DNA of 64,000 nucleotides, from the NCBI GenBank assembly GCA_905202055.1, contig CAJKQK010000003.1, forward strand, positions 11,137 to 75,136, given 5' to 3'. Shown here piece by piece: positions 1 through 10,451 of the stretch. This DNA comes from an uncultured Oxalobacter sp. (GTDB lineage Bacteria > Pseudomonadota > Gammaproteobacteria > Burkholderiales > Burkholderiaceae_D). The notes beneath the pieces were generated by a model, which made no database searches, had not been told where the DNA came from, and worked only from the letters and a program-made list of their open reading frames with translations. Position 1 is the first letter of the stretch. The number at the start of each line of letters is the position of its first letter. The position numbers and the translations under genes are program-made.

Positions 1-159
1 CAGGACGGCTCCCAGAAACAGGGTCGCAAAGAAATAACGATAGAACAGGATACTATCGTAATGCATTCCACGGGACATCAGGGGCAGAGTAAACAGGGGA
101 ACCAGCCCGTAGGTCGCGGAAGAAATACAGCCATAAAGATAGCCTTTGATTTTATTCAT
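1..159 (-). CDS. DMT/EamA-family transporter, N-terminal fragment cut by window edge
   Basis: The reverse strand from an ATG at 159 reads 53 codons without a stop to the window edge. The product starts MNKIKGYLYGCISSATYGLV and continues PLFTLPLM, with a hydrophobic first segment and a second one beginning around LFYRYFFATLFLG. This pattern (a helix ending in a Pro-Leu-Phe motif, then an FYRY motif at the start of helix two) is typical of the first two helices of EamA-domain drug/metabolite transporters in the inner membrane. The substrate cannot be told. The gene is divergent from metH. Only the N-terminus is visible, so family placement is good but length and integrity are unknown. Confidence 0.7.
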   Translation of the reverse strand, partial: MNKIKGYLYGCISSATYGLVPLFTLPLMSRGMHYDSILFYRYFFATLFLGAVL

Positions 160-459
160 GTTATTTGTGACTGTATTGCGAGAAAAGACTGTAAAAAAGT
201 CTCATCATACCGAGTTCCCGCATGGAAACATCTATTTTTTCATTCTTCCTTGTTCAATCTTTATATCGTTTATCAAATATAAAAGTAAGTCCGTTTTACC
301 ATTTTATATATGACAAATCAGACGATATTGGGTTTGGACAATCGATATTAACCCTGCCATTCGTCTGGTCTGGTTGATTACAGTATAATTTTTACCTTGT
401 TGCTCCGTTTTTGGCACAATCGGATTCCGGAAATAATTAAACAGTTTTCTTCAATAAAA
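160..459. other. intergenic region, transporter/metH divergent promoter area
   Basis: These 300 nt separate the divergent transporter and metH. The DNA is AT-rich. A TATAAT hexamer lies at 384-389, about 70 nt ahead of the metH ATG, but no convincing -35 element sits at the right distance. I see no cobalamin or SAM riboswitch core and no credible coding sequence. A short open frame on the plus strand at 61-282 overlaps the transporter antisense and looks non-coding. Confidence 0.4.
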
Positions 460-3400
460 ATGACCTCGACAGATAAAACCTCTACTGAAGCCTGTCTTCG
501 CGAAATTATGTCCAAACGCATTCTTGTTCTGGACGGTGCAATGGGTACGATGATCCAGCGTTACGGACTGACCGAAGAGGATTATCGGGGTGGCCCCGGT
601 GGCCGGTTTGCGAATTTTGTGCCTCCGGCTTCCGAAAGCAAACGGGAACTGTTCGTCAAGGGCAACAACGAATTGTTGTCGCTGACCCAGCCGCACATCA
701 TTTCAGCCATTCATGAAGAATACCTGAAAGCGGGTGCCGACGTGATCGAAACGAATACGTTTGGCGCAACATCGATTGCCCAGGGCGATTATCACATGGC
801 ACATCTCGTTTACGAGATGAATGTGCAATCGGCGAAAATCGCCCGTGAAATTTGCGACATGTATTCCACACCTGATCGTCCACGTTTCGTGGCGGGTTCT
901 ATCGGGCCGACCCCAAGAACCGCGTCGATCTCTCCCGATGTCAGCGATCCGGGCGCGCGTAATGTCACGTTCGACCAACTGGTCGAGGCATACATGGAAC
1001 AAATCAGGGGACTTGTCGAAGGCGGTGCCGACCTGCTGCTGGTCGAAACGGTTTTCGATACCCTGAACTGCAAGGCCGCTCTTTTCGCCATCGATTCGTT
1101 TTTCGAAGAATCCGGCAAGAAATTGCCGATCATGATTTCCGGTACGGTGACGGACGCTTCCGGCCGTATCCTGTCGGGACAGACAGTGACGGCTTTCTGG
1201 TATTCCATCCGCCATGCCCGTCCTTTGACGGTCGGGCTGAACTGCGCACTGGGTGCCGTACTGATGAGGCCTTATGTTGAAGAACTGTCCCGCATTGCCG
1301 ATACGCATATCTGCATTTATCCCAATGCCGGCTTGCCCAATCCAATGAGCGAAACGGGCTTTGACGAATTGCCTGAAGACACGTCGGCCTTTTTGAAGGA
1401 ATTTGCCGAAAGCGGCTTTATCAACGTTGTGGGCGGATGTTGCGGTACGACGCCCGACCATATTCGCGCTATTGCAAAAGCGGTCGCGCCTTTGCCTCCG
1501 AGAAAAGTCCCGACTATTCCGCCTGCCATGCGCCTGTCCGGGCTGGAACCTTTCACGATTGACGACAATTCCCTGTTCGTCAATGTCGGGGAACGGACCA
1601 ACGTAACCGGTTCGAAAGCTTTCGCCCGGATGATCCTGAACGAGGAATACGACAACGCGCTTGCGGTCGCACGACAACAGGTCGAAAACGGTGCCCAGAT
1701 CATCGACATCAATATGGATGAGGCCATGCTGGATTCGGTCAGTGCGATGAAACGTTTTCTGAATCTGATAGCATCGGAGCCGGAAATCTCGCGTGTGCCG
1801 GTTATGCTGGACTCGTCCAAATGGGAAGTCATTGAGACTGGCTTGAAATGCCTGCAAGGCAAATCGATCGTCAATTCCATATCTCTGAAAAATGGTGAAG
1901 AAGAATTCATTCATCATGCCAAACTGTGCCGTCGTTATGGTGCAGCCATTATCGTGATGGCATTCGATGAAAAGGGACAGGCCGACACGTACCAGCGCAA
2001 AATCGATATCTGCAAACGGGCATATGACTTGCTGGTCAACCAGATCGGGTTCCCGTCTGAAGACATCATTTTCGATCCGAATATCTTTGCGATCGCGACC
2101 GGTATCGAAGAGCATAACAATTATGCGGTCGATTTTATCGAGGCGACCCGCTGGATCAGGAACAACCTGCCGAATGCAAGAATCAGCGGTGGCGTCTCCA
2201 ACGTCAGTTTCAGTTTGCGCGGCAATAATCCTGCCCGTGAAGCCATCCATACCGTTTTCCTGTATCACGCCATTTCAGCCGGGATGACGATGGGTATCGT
2301 CAACGCGGGCATGATGGGCGTTTACGACGAGATTCCGGAAGCCTTGCGTGAACGGGTTGAAGACGCCGTCCTGAATCGCCGTGAAGATGCGACGGAACGT
2401 CTGATCGACGTGGCTGGAGAATTCCAGTCCGGAGCCAAAAAAGAAGGTGAAAATCTTCAGTGGAGAGAAGAATCCGTCAACAAACGCCTGTCTTATGCTT
2501 TCGTGCATGGCGTAACGGACTTCATCATTGAAGACACGGAAGAAGCCCTGCAGGATACACTGAAGAACGGTGGCAAACCGATTGAAGTTATCGAAGGACC
2601 GTTGATGGACGGGATGAATGCTGTCGGCGATCTTTTCGGGCAGGGCAAAATGTTCCTGCCTCAGGTCGTCAAGTCCGCACGCGTCATGAAACAGGCCGTC
2701 GCGCATCTGGTACCTTATATCGAGGAAGAAAAGCGTCAGAGTGGCAGCAGCCAGTCGAACGGAAAGATCGTTATTGCTACGGTCAAGGGTGACGTTCACG
2801 ATATCGGCAAAAACATTGTTGCCGTCGTTTTGCAGTGCAACAACTTTGAAGTCATCAATCTGGGCGTCATGGTTCCATGTGAGGAAATCCTTGCAAAGGC
2901 CAAGGAGGTCAACGCCGATGCCATTGGCCTGTCCGGCCTGATCACGCCGTCGCTGGAAGAAATGATGTACGTTGCCGGTGAAATGCAGCGGGATGAATAT
3001 TTCCGTTCCCGCAATATTCCGCTCTTTATCGGTGGCGCGACGACCAGCAAGACCCATACTGCTGTCAAGATCGCACCGAATTACGAAGGCCCGGTTGTCC
3101 ATGTCACCGATGCTTCCAGAACCGTCACGGTCATCCAGGCACTGCTTTCAGACAGTATCCGTGAGAAATATCTCAAGGTTCTGTCGGACGATTACGAGCA
3201 TATCCGGGAATTGCATGCCCAGAAAAAACCCCAGAAACTGCTGTCTATCGGGGATGCACGAAAGAACAAGGCCCAGTTATCGTTTGAAGGAAAAGACGCA
3301 CCGAAGCGGCCGACTTATCTCGGACAGCGTTTCCTGAGAAATATCGATTTGGCCACGCTGGTCGATTACATCGACTGGTCGCCGTTTTTCAGGGTATGGG

Positions 3401-4221
3401 ATTTGTCCGGCTCCTATCCGACCATCCTGAACGATGCCGTCCATGGCGAAATGGCCAGAAAAGTTTTCGCCGATGGCCAGAAAATGCTGGAAAGGCTCAT
3501 CAAGGGTAAATGGCTGACGGCAAATGCCACGCTGGCGCTGATGCCGGCCAACACCGTCAACGATGACGATATTGAAATCTATACCGATGAATCACGTTCC
3601 AAGGTCGCCTTCACTTATTATGGTGTCCGTCAACAAAACGAAAAACCGGTTGTCGATGGCGTTGCACGCCCGAACCAGTGCATGTCCGATTTCATTGCGC
3701 CGAAATCCTCCGGAATAAAGGACTATATCGGTATGTTCGGCGTCACGGCAGGTTTGGGAATCGAAAAGCATCTTGAGCAATTCGAAACTGAACTGGACGA
3801 TTATGACGCTATCATGCTGAAGGCGCTTGCCGACCGCCTCGTCGAGGCTTTGGCCGAGTACCTGCACGAACTGGTGAGGAAGGACCTCTGGGGCTATTCG
3901 TCCGACGAAGCATTCACGAATGAACAGCTCGTCAAGGAACATTACAGGGGCATCAGGCCTGCGCCGGGTTATCCGTCCTGCCCTGAACATACGGTGAAAG
4001 ATGATCTCTTCCGGATATTGAGATGCGAGGAAATCGGCATGAAGCTGACGGAGTCATACGCCATGTTGCCGACAGCATCCATTACCGGATTTTATTTCGC
4101 CCATCCTGATGCCCATTACTTCACGATCGGGAAAATCGGAAAAGACCAGATGAGCGACATGGCGAAAAGAAGGAATGTGCCGGAAGAACAGCTTGCAAAA
4201 TGGCTGGCTCCGATTCTCTGA
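460..4221 (+). CDS. metH: cobalamin-dependent methionine synthase
   Basis: MetH transfers the methyl group of 5-methyltetrahydrofolate to homocysteine through methylcobalamin in the cytosol. The 1253-residue product has the full four-module layout. The homocysteine domain carries the zinc cysteines C262, C327 and C328 (in GLNCALG and GGCCGTT). It is followed by the pterin-binding domain ([11 protein letters not shown]), the B12 cap and Rossmann domain with DVHDIGKN (H780 as lower cobalt ligand), and the SAM-dependent reactivation domain with [12 protein letters not shown] near residues 1166-1177. I chose the ATG at 460 because the product then aligns with the usual MetH N-terminus; an upstream TTG at 397 would add 21 unlike residues. 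The gene stands alone, followed 30 nt later by the M61 peptidase. A PduO-type adenosyltransferase lies at 33.4 kb. Confidence 0.97.
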   Translation: MTSTDKTSTEACLREIMSKRILVLDGAMGTMIQRYGLTEEDYRGGPGGRFANFVPPASESKRELFVKGNNELLSLTQPHIISAIHEEYLKAGADVIETNTFGATSIAQGDYHMAHLVYEMNVQSAKIAREICDMYSTPDRPRFVAGSIGPTPRTASISPDVSDPGARNVTFDQLVEAYMEQIRGLVEGGADLLLVETVFDTLNCKAALFAIDSFFEESGKKLPIMISGTVTDASGRILSGQTVTAFWYSIRHARPLTVGLNCALGAVLMRPYVEELSRIADTHICIYPNAGLPNPMSETGFDELPEDTSAFLKEFAESGFINVVGGCCGTTPDHIRAIAKAVAPLPPRKVPTIPPAMRLSGLEPFTIDDNSLFVNVGERTNVTGSKAFARMILNEEYDNALAVARQQVENGAQIIDINMDEAMLDSVSAMKRFLNLIASEPEISRVPVMLDSSKWEVIETGLKCLQGKSIVNSISLKNGEEEFIHHAKLCRRYGAAIIVMAFDEKGQADTYQRKIDICKRAYDLLVNQIGFPSEDIIFDPNIFAIATGIEEHNNYAVDFIEATRWIRNNLPNARISGGVSNVSFSLRGNNPAREAIHTVFLYHAISAGMTMGIVNAGMMGVYDEIPEALRERVEDAVLNRREDATERLIDVAGEFQSGAKKEGENLQWREESVNKRLSYAFVHGVTDFIIEDTEEALQDTLKNGGKPIEVIEGPLMDGMNAVGDLFGQGKMFLPQVVKSARVMKQAVAHLVPYIEEEKRQSGSSQSNGKIVIATVKGDVHDIGKNIVAVVLQCNNFEVINLGVMVPCEEILAKAKEVNADAIGLSGLITPSLEEMMYVAGEMQRDEYFRSRNIPLFIGGATTSKTHTAVKIAPNYEGPVVHVTDASRTVTVIQALLSDSIREKYLKVLSDDYEHIRELHAQKKPQKLLSIGDARKNKAQLSFEGKDAPKRPTYLGQRFLRNIDLATLVDYIDWSPFFRVWDLSGSYPTILNDAVHGEMARKVFADGQKMLERLIKGKWLTANATLALMPANTVNDDDIEIYTDESRSKVAFTYYGVRQQNEKPVVDGVARPNQCMSDFIAPKSSGIKDYIGMFGVTAGLGIEKHLEQFETELDDYDAIMLKALADRLVEALAEYLHELVRKDLWGYSSDEAFTNEQLVKEHYRGIRPAPGYPSCPEHTVKDDLFRILRCEEIGMKLTESYAMLPTASITGFYFAHPDAHYFTIGKIGKDQMSDMAKRRNVPEEQLAKWLAPIL

Positions 4222-4251
4222 ATGGACTGACTGATTATCGACGGAATTGCC

Positions 4252-6075
4252 ATGACACAAGCTATCCAATATTGTATTGAACCCTTCGATCTGAACGGTC
4301 ATTTGTTCAGGGTATCGATGACGGTAAGCGATCCAGACAAAAACGGACAACTGTTCAGGTTGCCGGCATGGATTCCGGGTAGCTATATGATCCGTGAATT
4401 TGCCAAAAATATCGTCCAGATCCGTGCCACTTGCCAGAACAGAACCATTCGGCTGCACAAAATCGATAAGCATACATGGCAGGCTGAACCCTCTGATGGG
4501 CCGGTTACGTTAAGTTACGAAGTGTATGCATGGGATCTGTCTGTCCGATCCGCACATGTGGATCAAACCCATGCTTTTTTCAACGGTTCGAGTGTTTTCC
4601 TGGAGGCAGTTGGACTGGAAAACCGGCCACACATCGTCGACATCAAAAAACCGGATTCACCTGATACCCTGACTTGGCGGGTCATAACGGCACTTCCGGA
4701 ACACAAGGCTTCCCGTTACGGTTTCGGAACGTACATGGCGAAGGATTACGATGAACTGATCGATTCGCCTGTCGAAATGGGTAACTTCATGCTGGGCCAG
4801 TTCGAGGCTTGCGGCGTGCCCCATGAAATCGCGATTACCGGGAAAGTCCCCAATCTGGATCTGAAACGCATTGAAGACGATCTCAGGAAAATCTGCGAAA
4901 CCGAAATCGCATTTTTTGAACCGGAAACCCGAAAGGCACCTGTTTCACGATACGTATTTTTTGTCATGGTCGTCAAGAACGGTTATGGCGGACTCGAGCA
5001 CCGCGCCTCAACCGCCCTGCTCTGTTCAAGGTCGTCGCTGCCAGCGAAAAACAGGGCGGAAAATCCTGCTCAGAAAATCGACGAGGACTATCTGCAATTT
5101 CTCGGGCTGTGCAGTCACGAGTATTTCCATACATGGAATGTCAAAAGGATCAAACCGGCCGTATTCGCCCCTTATGATTTGCAGCAGGAAACCTATACAC
5201 GTCTTTTGTGGATGTTCGAAGGTTTCACGAGCTATTACGACGACTTGACGATTGTCCGGAGCAGCATAACAGATGTAAGCACTTACTTGCATCAAATCGC
5301 CCAGACTATCAATAATGTGTTACGTGGACACGGCCGATTCAAACAGAGCCTTGCCGAAGCGAGTTTCGACGCATGGATCAAATATTACCGTCAGGATGAA
5401 AATACACCCAATGCGCTGGTCAGCTATTACACCAAGGGTTCGCTGGTTGCGCTTGCGCTCGATTTGACGATCCGGCTCGGTACCGGCAATAGCAAATCGC
5501 TTGATGATGTCATGCGGGCATTGTGGCACCGGTATGGCCGCGATTTTTACGATGGCAAAAACAGCGGCATCACCGATACGGAAGCGGAAGCGATTATTGA
5601 GGAAATCAGCGGACTGGATTTGCAGGAATTCTTCAGGAAATACATTTACGGAACAACCGAACTTTCTTTGGCAGACCTGTTTTTCTCTTTCGGCGTTTCC
5701 ATGAACGACGCGAATATCGATGTTAAACCAGGGCTCGACATTCGTGTCAAGCGTTCAGGAAGCGATTGTCTCGTGACTCACGTATTTGAAGGCGGAGCTG
5801 CCCACCGCGCCGGAATTTCAGCTGGCGACGTCTTGCTGGCCATCGATGGCCTGAGGGTCTCTTCGGAAAACCCTGCGGTGAATCTGGAAAAACAGCTTTC
5901 CCGTTACTCGGTCGGCGAAAAAGTAGAGGCTTACGTTTTCCGCCGGGATGAATTGATGAAGTTCGACGTCATTCTTGCCGACGAGCATATCCCGAAATTC
6001 ATCCTGACCTTGTCGAAAGACGAAACGCCTGCCATGAAGGAAGCCCGGCAACTCTGGCTACACAAAGCCGAATAA
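4252..6075 (+). CDS. M61-family metallopeptidase with C-terminal PDZ domain
   Basis: The 607-residue protein belongs to the glycyl-aminopeptidase (M61) family. The zinc site is visible as HEYFH at residues 289-293, with the third ligand in MFEGF (E323), 30 residues further on. The N-terminal third is the beta-rich domain of this family (RLPAWIPGSYMIREFAKNI), and residues about 490-580 form a PDZ domain (VFEGGAAHRAGISAGDVLLAIDG). No clear signal peptide is seen, so the location is uncertain. Length and motifs match intact bacterial members. It follows metH at 30 nt on the same strand and may be cotranscribed; nothing links the two functions. It converges on trpC. Substrates of bacterial members are poorly known. 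Confidence 0.88.
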   Translation: MTQAIQYCIEPFDLNGHLFRVSMTVSDPDKNGQLFRLPAWIPGSYMIREFAKNIVQIRATCQNRTIRLHKIDKHTWQAEPSDGPVTLSYEVYAWDLSVRSAHVDQTHAFFNGSSVFLEAVGLENRPHIVDIKKPDSPDTLTWRVITALPEHKASRYGFGTYMAKDYDELIDSPVEMGNFMLGQFEACGVPHEIAITGKVPNLDLKRIEDDLRKICETEIAFFEPETRKAPVSRYVFFVMVVKNGYGGLEHRASTALLCSRSSLPAKNRAENPAQKIDEDYLQFLGLCSHEYFHTWNVKRIKPAVFAPYDLQQETYTRLLWMFEGFTSYYDDLTIVRSSITDVSTYLHQIAQTINNVLRGHGRFKQSLAEASFDAWIKYYRQDENTPNALVSYYTKGSLVALALDLTIRLGTGNSKSLDDVMRALWHRYGRDFYDGKNSGITDTEAEAIIEEISGLDLQEFFRKYIYGTTELSLADLFFSFGVSMNDANIDVKPGLDIRVKRSGSDCLVTHVFEGGAAHRAGISAGDVLLAIDGLRVSSENPAVNLEKQLSRYSVGEKVEAYVFRRDELMKFDVILADEHIPKFILTLSKDETPAMKEARQLWLHKAE

Positions 6076-6115
6076 ACGTGATTTCCAATGCCCTGTTCGA
6101 CTGATGGCAACTTCA

Positions 6116-6916
6116 TCAGGCGAACAGTTTCGCCAATTCTTCCCCCGGTTCTTTGGCACGCATAAACGCTTCGCCGATCAGGAACGCATTGACACCTGCC
6201 TGACGCATTTTCTGAACGTCTTGTCGTTGCAAAATGCCTGATTCCGTCACAACCAGTTTGTCTTCAGGCAAGCCGGGCAACAGATCGATTGTATTTTGAA
6301 TGGTCGTTTTGAACGTACGAAGATCCCGGTTATTGATTCCCAAAAGGCTTGTTTTCAATGCAAGCGCCCTTTCCAGTTCTTCGGCATTGTGAACCTCGAC
6401 CAGAACGTTCATTCCCAATTCGAACGCACAGGCTTCGAGTTCAGCCATCTGGCTATCGGACAAAGCGGCAACGATCAGAAGAATACAATCGGCCCCCCAT
6501 GCTCCGGCTTCATAAACCTGATAGGGATCGATCATGAAATCTTTGCGTAAGACAGGCAGGGAACAGGCCGCTTTCGCCTGAAGCAGATAATCGGGAGAAC
6601 CCTGGAAAAATTCCTTGTCAGTGAGTACTGACAAACATGCTGCGCCATGTTTTTCATAGCTTTTTGCAATTTCATCAGGATAAAAGGCTTCGCGAATTAC
6701 CCCTTTTGATGGCGACGCTTTCTTCACTTCGGCAATCACTCCGGCACGGCCTGCTGCAATTTTCCGTCGAAGCGCCTCTTCGAAATTCCGGCGTATCCCT
6801 TTCAAGTCAATACCGTTTTCGACTCTGTTTCGCAAAGCGGAAAACGGTTCCCTGCTTTTGGCGGATTCGATTTCATTTTCTTTGACGGAAAGGATTTTCT
6901 TCAGAATGTCAGACAT
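6116..6916 (-). CDS. trpC: indole-3-glycerol phosphate synthase
   Basis: TrpC closes the indole ring in tryptophan synthesis, converting CdRP to indole-3-glycerol phosphate. The 266-residue product shows the TIM-barrel landmarks [10 protein letters not shown], the segment [29 protein letters not shown] and VTESGI near the C-terminus. The start [16 protein letters not shown] is the usual N-terminus; the frame stays open about 150 nt upstream into trpD, but that extension is unlike the family. The start lies 10 nt behind the trpD stop, so trpG-trpD-trpC form one leftward operon. The stop faces the M61 peptidase stop 40 nt away with no obvious terminator hairpin between them. Confidence 0.97.
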   Translation of the reverse strand: MSDILKKILSVKENEIESAKSREPFSALRNRVENGIDLKGIRRNFEEALRRKIAAGRAGVIAEVKKASPSKGVIREAFYPDEIAKSYEKHGAACLSVLTDKEFFQGSPDYLLQAKAACSLPVLRKDFMIDPYQVYEAGAWGADCILLIVAALSDSQMAELEACAFELGMNVLVEVHNAEELERALALKTSLLGINNRDLRTFKTTIQNTIDLLPGLPEDKLVVTESGILQRQDVQKMRQAGVNAFLIGEAFMRAKEPGEELAKLFA

Positions 6917-6926
6917 ATGCCGCCCG

Positions 6927-7967
6927 TTATTTGTTGTTGATCGATTGGGTAAACCCGACAAACTGGTCAAGTTTCGTTCTCGCTGCGCCTGATTTGATGG
7001 CAGCCTGCGCCTGTGCAAGGCCATCGGCAATCGAAGTCGCTTTTCCGGCGGCATACAGGGCCGCTCCTGCATTCAGGGCAATGATATCCGTTGCGGGAGT
7101 CACTTTGTTGTTCAGTGCATCCAGAACGATTTTTTTCGATTCCTGTGCATTTTCAACCTGAAAATTGCGGCTGGCGTACATCCTCAGCCCGAAATCTTCC
7201 GGATGAATGTCATACTCGCGAACCTTTCCGTCAGAAAGCTCGCCAACCAGCGTACTGGCTCCAAGCGAGACCTCATCCAGATTGTCCCTTCCCCAGACGA
7301 CAAGCGCCCTTTTGACGCCCATTTTCTGAAGGACACGCACCTGAATGCCGACGAGATCGGGATGGAAGACGCCCATCATCATATTGTCTGCATAAGCCGG
7401 GTTGGTCAAAGGGCCCAGGATATTGAAAATAGTCCTGACACCCAGTTCCTCACGCACGGCCCTGGCATGTTTCATCGCCGAATGGTGATTCGGGGCATAC
7501 ATGAAGCCGATACCGACATTGTCGATGGACCGGGCGATCTGTTCCGGAGACAGGTTGATATTGACGTTTAACGCTTCCAGCAAATCGGCGCTTCCGGACG
7601 AGGAAGAAACACTCCGGCTCCCGTGTTTTGCGACCCTCGCGCCACAGGCCGCGGCGACAAACATGGATGCGGTCGAAATATTGAAAGTATGCGCCCCATC
7701 GCCGCCGGTTCCGACAATATCAAGAAGGTTAGCCGTGTCATTGACTTTGACCTTGAGTGAAAACTCGCGCATCACTTCGGCTGCTGCAGCGATTTCCCCG
7801 ACGGTTTCTTTCTTTACCCGGAAACCGATAGTTAACGCCGCAATCATGACCGGTGTCATTTCACCGCTCATGATGCTTCGGAACAGGGACAACATTTCAT
7901 CGTGAAAAATTTCACGGTGTTCAATGCATCGTAAAAGCGCTTCCTGAGGTTTGATACTGGTTGTCAT
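6927..7967 (-). CDS. trpD: anthranilate phosphoribosyltransferase
   Basis: TrpD attaches phosphoribose from PRPP to anthranilate, the second committed step of tryptophan synthesis. The 346-residue protein carries the PRPP signature GTGGDG, with [20 protein letters not shown] and the catalytic-face stretch [20 protein letters not shown]. Length is normal for the family. It sits two bases downstream of the trpG stop and ten bases upstream of the trpC start, consistent with translational coupling. No separate promoter is visible inside the operon. Confidence 0.97.
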   Translation of the reverse strand: MTTSIKPQEALLRCIEHREIFHDEMLSLFRSIMSGEMTPVMIAALTIGFRVKKETVGEIAAAAEVMREFSLKVKVNDTANLLDIVGTGGDGAHTFNISTASMFVAAACGARVAKHGSRSVSSSSGSADLLEALNVNINLSPEQIARSIDNVGIGFMYAPNHHSAMKHARAVREELGVRTIFNILGPLTNPAYADNMMMGVFHPDLVGIQVRVLQKMGVKRALVVWGRDNLDEVSLGASTLVGELSDGKVREYDIHPEDFGLRMYASRNFQVENAQESKKIVLDALNNKVTPATDIIALNAGAALYAAGKATSIADGLAQAQAAIKSGAARTKLDQFVGFTQSINNK

Positions 7968-7969
7968 GA

Positions 7970-8533
7970 TTATTCCGCTATAAAGTTTTTAAGCAGGGCA
8001 TGGCCCTCTTCGGACAAAATGGATTCAGGATGGAATTGCACCCCTTCAATGGCATATTGTTTGTGGCGCACGCCCATGATTTCGCCATCTTCCGTCCATG
8101 CAGTGATTTCGAGGCAATCCGGAAGGCTTTCCCTCTCGATTGCCAGAGAATGGTATCGGGTTATCGTTACCGGATTCGGCAATCCACGGAAAACACCTTC
8201 ATTCTTGTGGAATACCGGAGAGGTTTTTCCATGCATGACCTGTCTGGCACGGATGATTTTTCCGCCGAATGCCGCACCGATGGACTGATGGCCCAGGCAT
8301 ACTCCGAAAAGAGGGATTTTTCCGGCAAAATGTGTCAGGACTTCAAGAGAAATGCCCGCTTCGTAAGGAGTTTTCGGTCCCGGAGATATGCAGATATGAT
8401 CAGGCCTCAGTTTCTCGATCTGATCGAGCGTAATTTCGTCGTTCCGGAACGTCCGGACATCGACACCCAATTCCCCGAAGTATTGAACGAGGTTATATGT
8501 AAACGAATCGTAATTATCAATCATCACTAACAT
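7970..8533 (-). CDS. trpG: anthranilate synthase glutamine amidotransferase subunit
   Basis: TrpG supplies ammonia from glutamine to anthranilate synthase component I (TrpE); in some bacteria it also serves PabB. The 187-residue class I amidotransferase starts [20 protein letters not shown]. It has the nucleophile motif GVCLGHQ and the His-Glu pair in VQFHPESIL. The ATG at 8533 is preceded by a GGGTGA-like ribosome site; an in-frame extension to 8614 lacks family similarity. It heads the trpGDC unit. The usual upstream partner trpE is absent here: the next gene is yacG. TrpE must be encoded outside the window or be replaced. Confidence 0.95.
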   Translation of the reverse strand: MLVMIDNYDSFTYNLVQYFGELGVDVRTFRNDEITLDQIEKLRPDHICISPGPKTPYEAGISLEVLTHFAGKIPLFGVCLGHQSIGAAFGGKIIRARQVMHGKTSPVFHKNEGVFRGLPNPVTITRYHSLAIERESLPDCLEITAWTEDGEIMGVRHKQYAIEGVQFHPESILSEEGHALLKNFIAE

Positions 8534-8649
8534 GATCGTCACCCTGCAGGTATTTAAAAAGAGAAATGGTTCGTGCAAGACATGATGGCCATACAGCCAG
8601 ACCGTCAACAACAAGAGAAGTGTGCGCGCACGAAAGGCGCAAAGGGATA

Positions 8650-8715
8650 TCAGGCGACAGGCTTACGCCAGCGCAAGGTGAGGAAGATAACTGCTGATTG
8701 GATTTTTTTGCACAT
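8650..8715 (-). CDS. possible 21-residue leader peptide upstream of trpG
   Basis: A short frame begins at ATG 8715 and ends at TGA 8650, about 116 nt ahead of the trpG start on the same strand. The predicted peptide is [21 protein letters not shown], with one Trp codon near its end. Downstream are GCGC-rich segments that can pair in alternative ways (TGCGC near the Trp codon, TGCGCC, and the palindrome GTGCGCGCAC). No U-rich terminator follows, so a classic attenuator is not shown. It may be a regulatory leader or chance. Confidence 0.25.
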   Translation of the reverse strand: MCKKIQSAVIFLTLRWRKPVA

Positions 8716-8794
8716 GGTGCAGATTATTACTTAACTTGTTTAACTTATCAAGTGAACATGCTTATTTAAAAACAATAACGGATATCGGTCAAGC

Positions 8795-8974
8795 CTAAAC
8801 AGGCTCTTCCTTGTCGTTATCATCTTCATCGGCAGATGGAACCTTGTATTGTTCATCCGCCCATGCACCCAGATCGATTTCTTTGCAACGTTCGGAACAG
8901 AAAGGACGATAGGCATTCGCCTCTTTCCATTCAACATCTTTACCGCAAACGGGACATTTAACAATAGTAACCAT
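8795..8974 (-). CDS. yacG: DNA gyrase inhibitor YacG, zinc-binding
   Basis: The 59-residue protein starts [16 protein letters not shown]. It carries a four-cysteine zinc site made of C7 and C10 (CPVC) and C26 and C30 (FCSERC), followed by [13 protein letters not shown] and an acidic tail. This is the YacG signature; E. coli YacG binds GyrB and blocks gyrase. The ATG at 8974 lies one base from the zapD stop, giving the conserved order coaE-zapD-yacG read leftward. No terminator was identified in the roughly 260 nt before trpG. Confidence 0.93.
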   Translation of the reverse strand: MVTIVKCPVCGKDVEWKEANAYRPFCSERCKEIDLGAWADEQYKVPSADEDDNDKEEPV

Positions 8975-8975
8975 A

Positions 8976-9725
8976 TCAGCACAAAGTCAATTCACACGAT
9001 ACATCTTCTTCCAGCAATTTCGGTTTCAAATCGCCGTCCTGTTTCGTGAAACGTATCCACAACATGTATTTGTTGGCCGACGCTTCGGGAATCGCGCCAC
9101 TTTTCTCTTCCACCTGGATTCTCAACATCTGGTGGACTTTTCCCTGCAGCATCTGCTGGTAGCTTCCCGACTCGGCAACAACCCTGAATTGTACACCGGA
9201 GGCCCGCAACAGGCGCAAGACCAGTCCGACTGCCGCCAGAAGCGATGCCATCGGCGCAAACCAGTTCTGGATATCCTTGTAGCGTTCTTCCGTACTCCGG
9301 TGCTGCCAGGCATAGTAGGAAGGCAAGTCGAATTCACAGGCACCACCGGGAATCATGGTTCTTCCGCGGACACTCATCAGCCATTCGTTTTCACGAATGC
9401 TCTGTCCTGTTTTTCCCAGGGTATTGACGAGTGCGGCACTGACCTGATCGATTTCTTTCAAGACATCGTCAAGGACTTCTTTTTGAATATTCGGATGTTC
9501 CCTGTATCCCGCCAGAATCTGTTTTTGACGTTCGAGCTCCTGAAGCAAATCCGATTTCAAATCGGAACGGGAAGCGACTTCAAGCATTTCGAAGATAAGG
9601 GTTAACGCAACATGATGTTGCAGGGCATGATTCTGATGCAGGAAAAAGTTGAATCTTTCATGCAAATCCTCAAGCCGCAACAAGGTGCGGATACGTTCGT
9701 TGAAAGGGTATTCGTAAGTTATCAA
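8976..9725 (-). CDS. zapD: cell division protein ZapD
   Basis: ZapD (formerly YacF) binds the C-terminal tail of FtsZ and bundles its filaments at the Z-ring. The 249-residue product begins [20 protein letters not shown], the conserved family start, and continues with a helical segment and a beta-rich C-terminal part ([26 protein letters not shown]). Length is normal. It lies between coaE and yacG, the standard arrangement in beta- and gammaproteobacteria. slmA, another FtsZ regulator, is 1.7 kb upstream. Confidence 0.95.
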   Translation of the reverse strand: MITYEYPFNERIRTLLRLEDLHERFNFFLHQNHALQHHVALTLIFEMLEVASRSDLKSDLLQELERQKQILAGYREHPNIQKEVLDDVLKEIDQVSAALVNTLGKTGQSIRENEWLMSVRGRTMIPGGACEFDLPSYYAWQHRSTEERYKDIQNWFAPMASLLAAVGLVLRLLRASGVQFRVVAESGSYQQMLQGKVHQMLRIQVEEKSGAIPEASANKYMLWIRFTKQDGDLKPKLLEEDVSCELTLC

Positions 9726-9805
9726 AATGATTCCTCTTTCAATTCCGATGTTTCATTTAAGCAAGATTCTGAACGAAGCATTAAAAAATTACAAATAAAG
9801 TGACC

Positions 9806-10426
9806 TCATAAACCGGTTTGTTGCGCCATTGCAGTATATTTTGCATGCAAAATAACCACTTCTTTCAAAACTTCTCCCACACTTTTGTCATTGACGATGA
9901 CATCGTCCGCAATCGCCAGCCTCTGCTGGCGTGTCGCCTGTGTCGCCATAATCGCGGCAACCTGCTCATGACTCATGTTATTTCGCTTCATGACGCGTTC
10001 TACCTGTAACTCTTCCGGACAGTCGACTGTCAGAATCCTCGTCCCCATTCCATGCCATATCGGCACCTCGACCAATAGCGGGATGACAAATATGACATAA
10101 GTCCCTGTTGCCATTTCTGCCTGTTCCAGCGATACTTTCCTGATCAGCGGATGCATGATCGCTTCCAGTTTCAGGCGTTCATCCGGATTGGAAAATACCA
10201 GTTCACGCATCAGTGAACGGTTCATCGCCCCGTCCGGCTGTATGAATTGGCCGCCGAATTCTTTCCGTATCGATTCGATTGCCTCGCCCCCCGGCAAAGT
10301 CAGATTTCGTGCCACGTCGTCCGTATCCACAATGGAGGCGCCCTGTTCCGCAAACAAATTGGCAATCATGGTTTTTCCACTGCCGATTCCGCCAGTCAAA
10401 CCGATTGAGAAATCCTTATAACTCAT
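9806..10426 (-). CDS. coaE: dephospho-CoA kinase
   Basis: CoaE phosphorylates the ribose 3'-OH of dephospho-CoA, the last step of coenzyme A synthesis. The 206-residue product begins MSYKDFSIGLTGGIGSGKT, with the P-loop near the N-terminus. It also shows IVDTDDVAR, HPLIR and VIPLLVE, all typical. Longer starts at ATG 10444 and 10465 are open; the longest would overlap the pilD stop. I prefer 10426 because relatives start a few residues before the P-loop. It follows pilD directly. coaX, an earlier CoA pathway gene, is at 54.7 kb. Confidence 0.95.
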   Translation of the reverse strand: MSYKDFSIGLTGGIGSGKTMIANLFAEQGASIVDTDDVARNLTLPGGEAIESIRKEFGGQFIQPDGAMNRSLMRELVFSNPDERLKLEAIMHPLIRKVSLEQAEMATGTYVIFVIPLLVEVPIWHGMGTRILTVDCPEELQVERVMKRNNMSHEQVAAIMATQATRQQRLAIADDVIVNDKSVGEVLKEVVILHAKYTAMAQQTGL

Positions 10427-10451
10427 TTTAGGCAAATTCTTCATCAAAAAT

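Noticed and set aside
61..282. 73-codon plus-strand frame near the left edge
   Set aside because: It is antisense to the clipped transporter gene, which is far better supported by its helices and motifs.
160..459. Cobalamin or SAM riboswitch ahead of metH
   Set aside because: I looked for a conserved B12-box-like or SAM-type core and saw none. A covariance-model search (Rfam) would be decisive.
703..2268. Long open frame of 521 codons on the minus strand opposite metH
   Set aside because: It lies fully antisense to well-conserved metH codons, shows no family motif, and its composition (many Arg, Asp, Phe and His) is what codon bias of the sense strand produces.
8540..8760. Classic transcription attenuator ahead of trpG
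   Set aside because: GC-rich pairings exist but no terminator hairpin with a T-run follows the small ORF, and the ORF has only one Trp codon.
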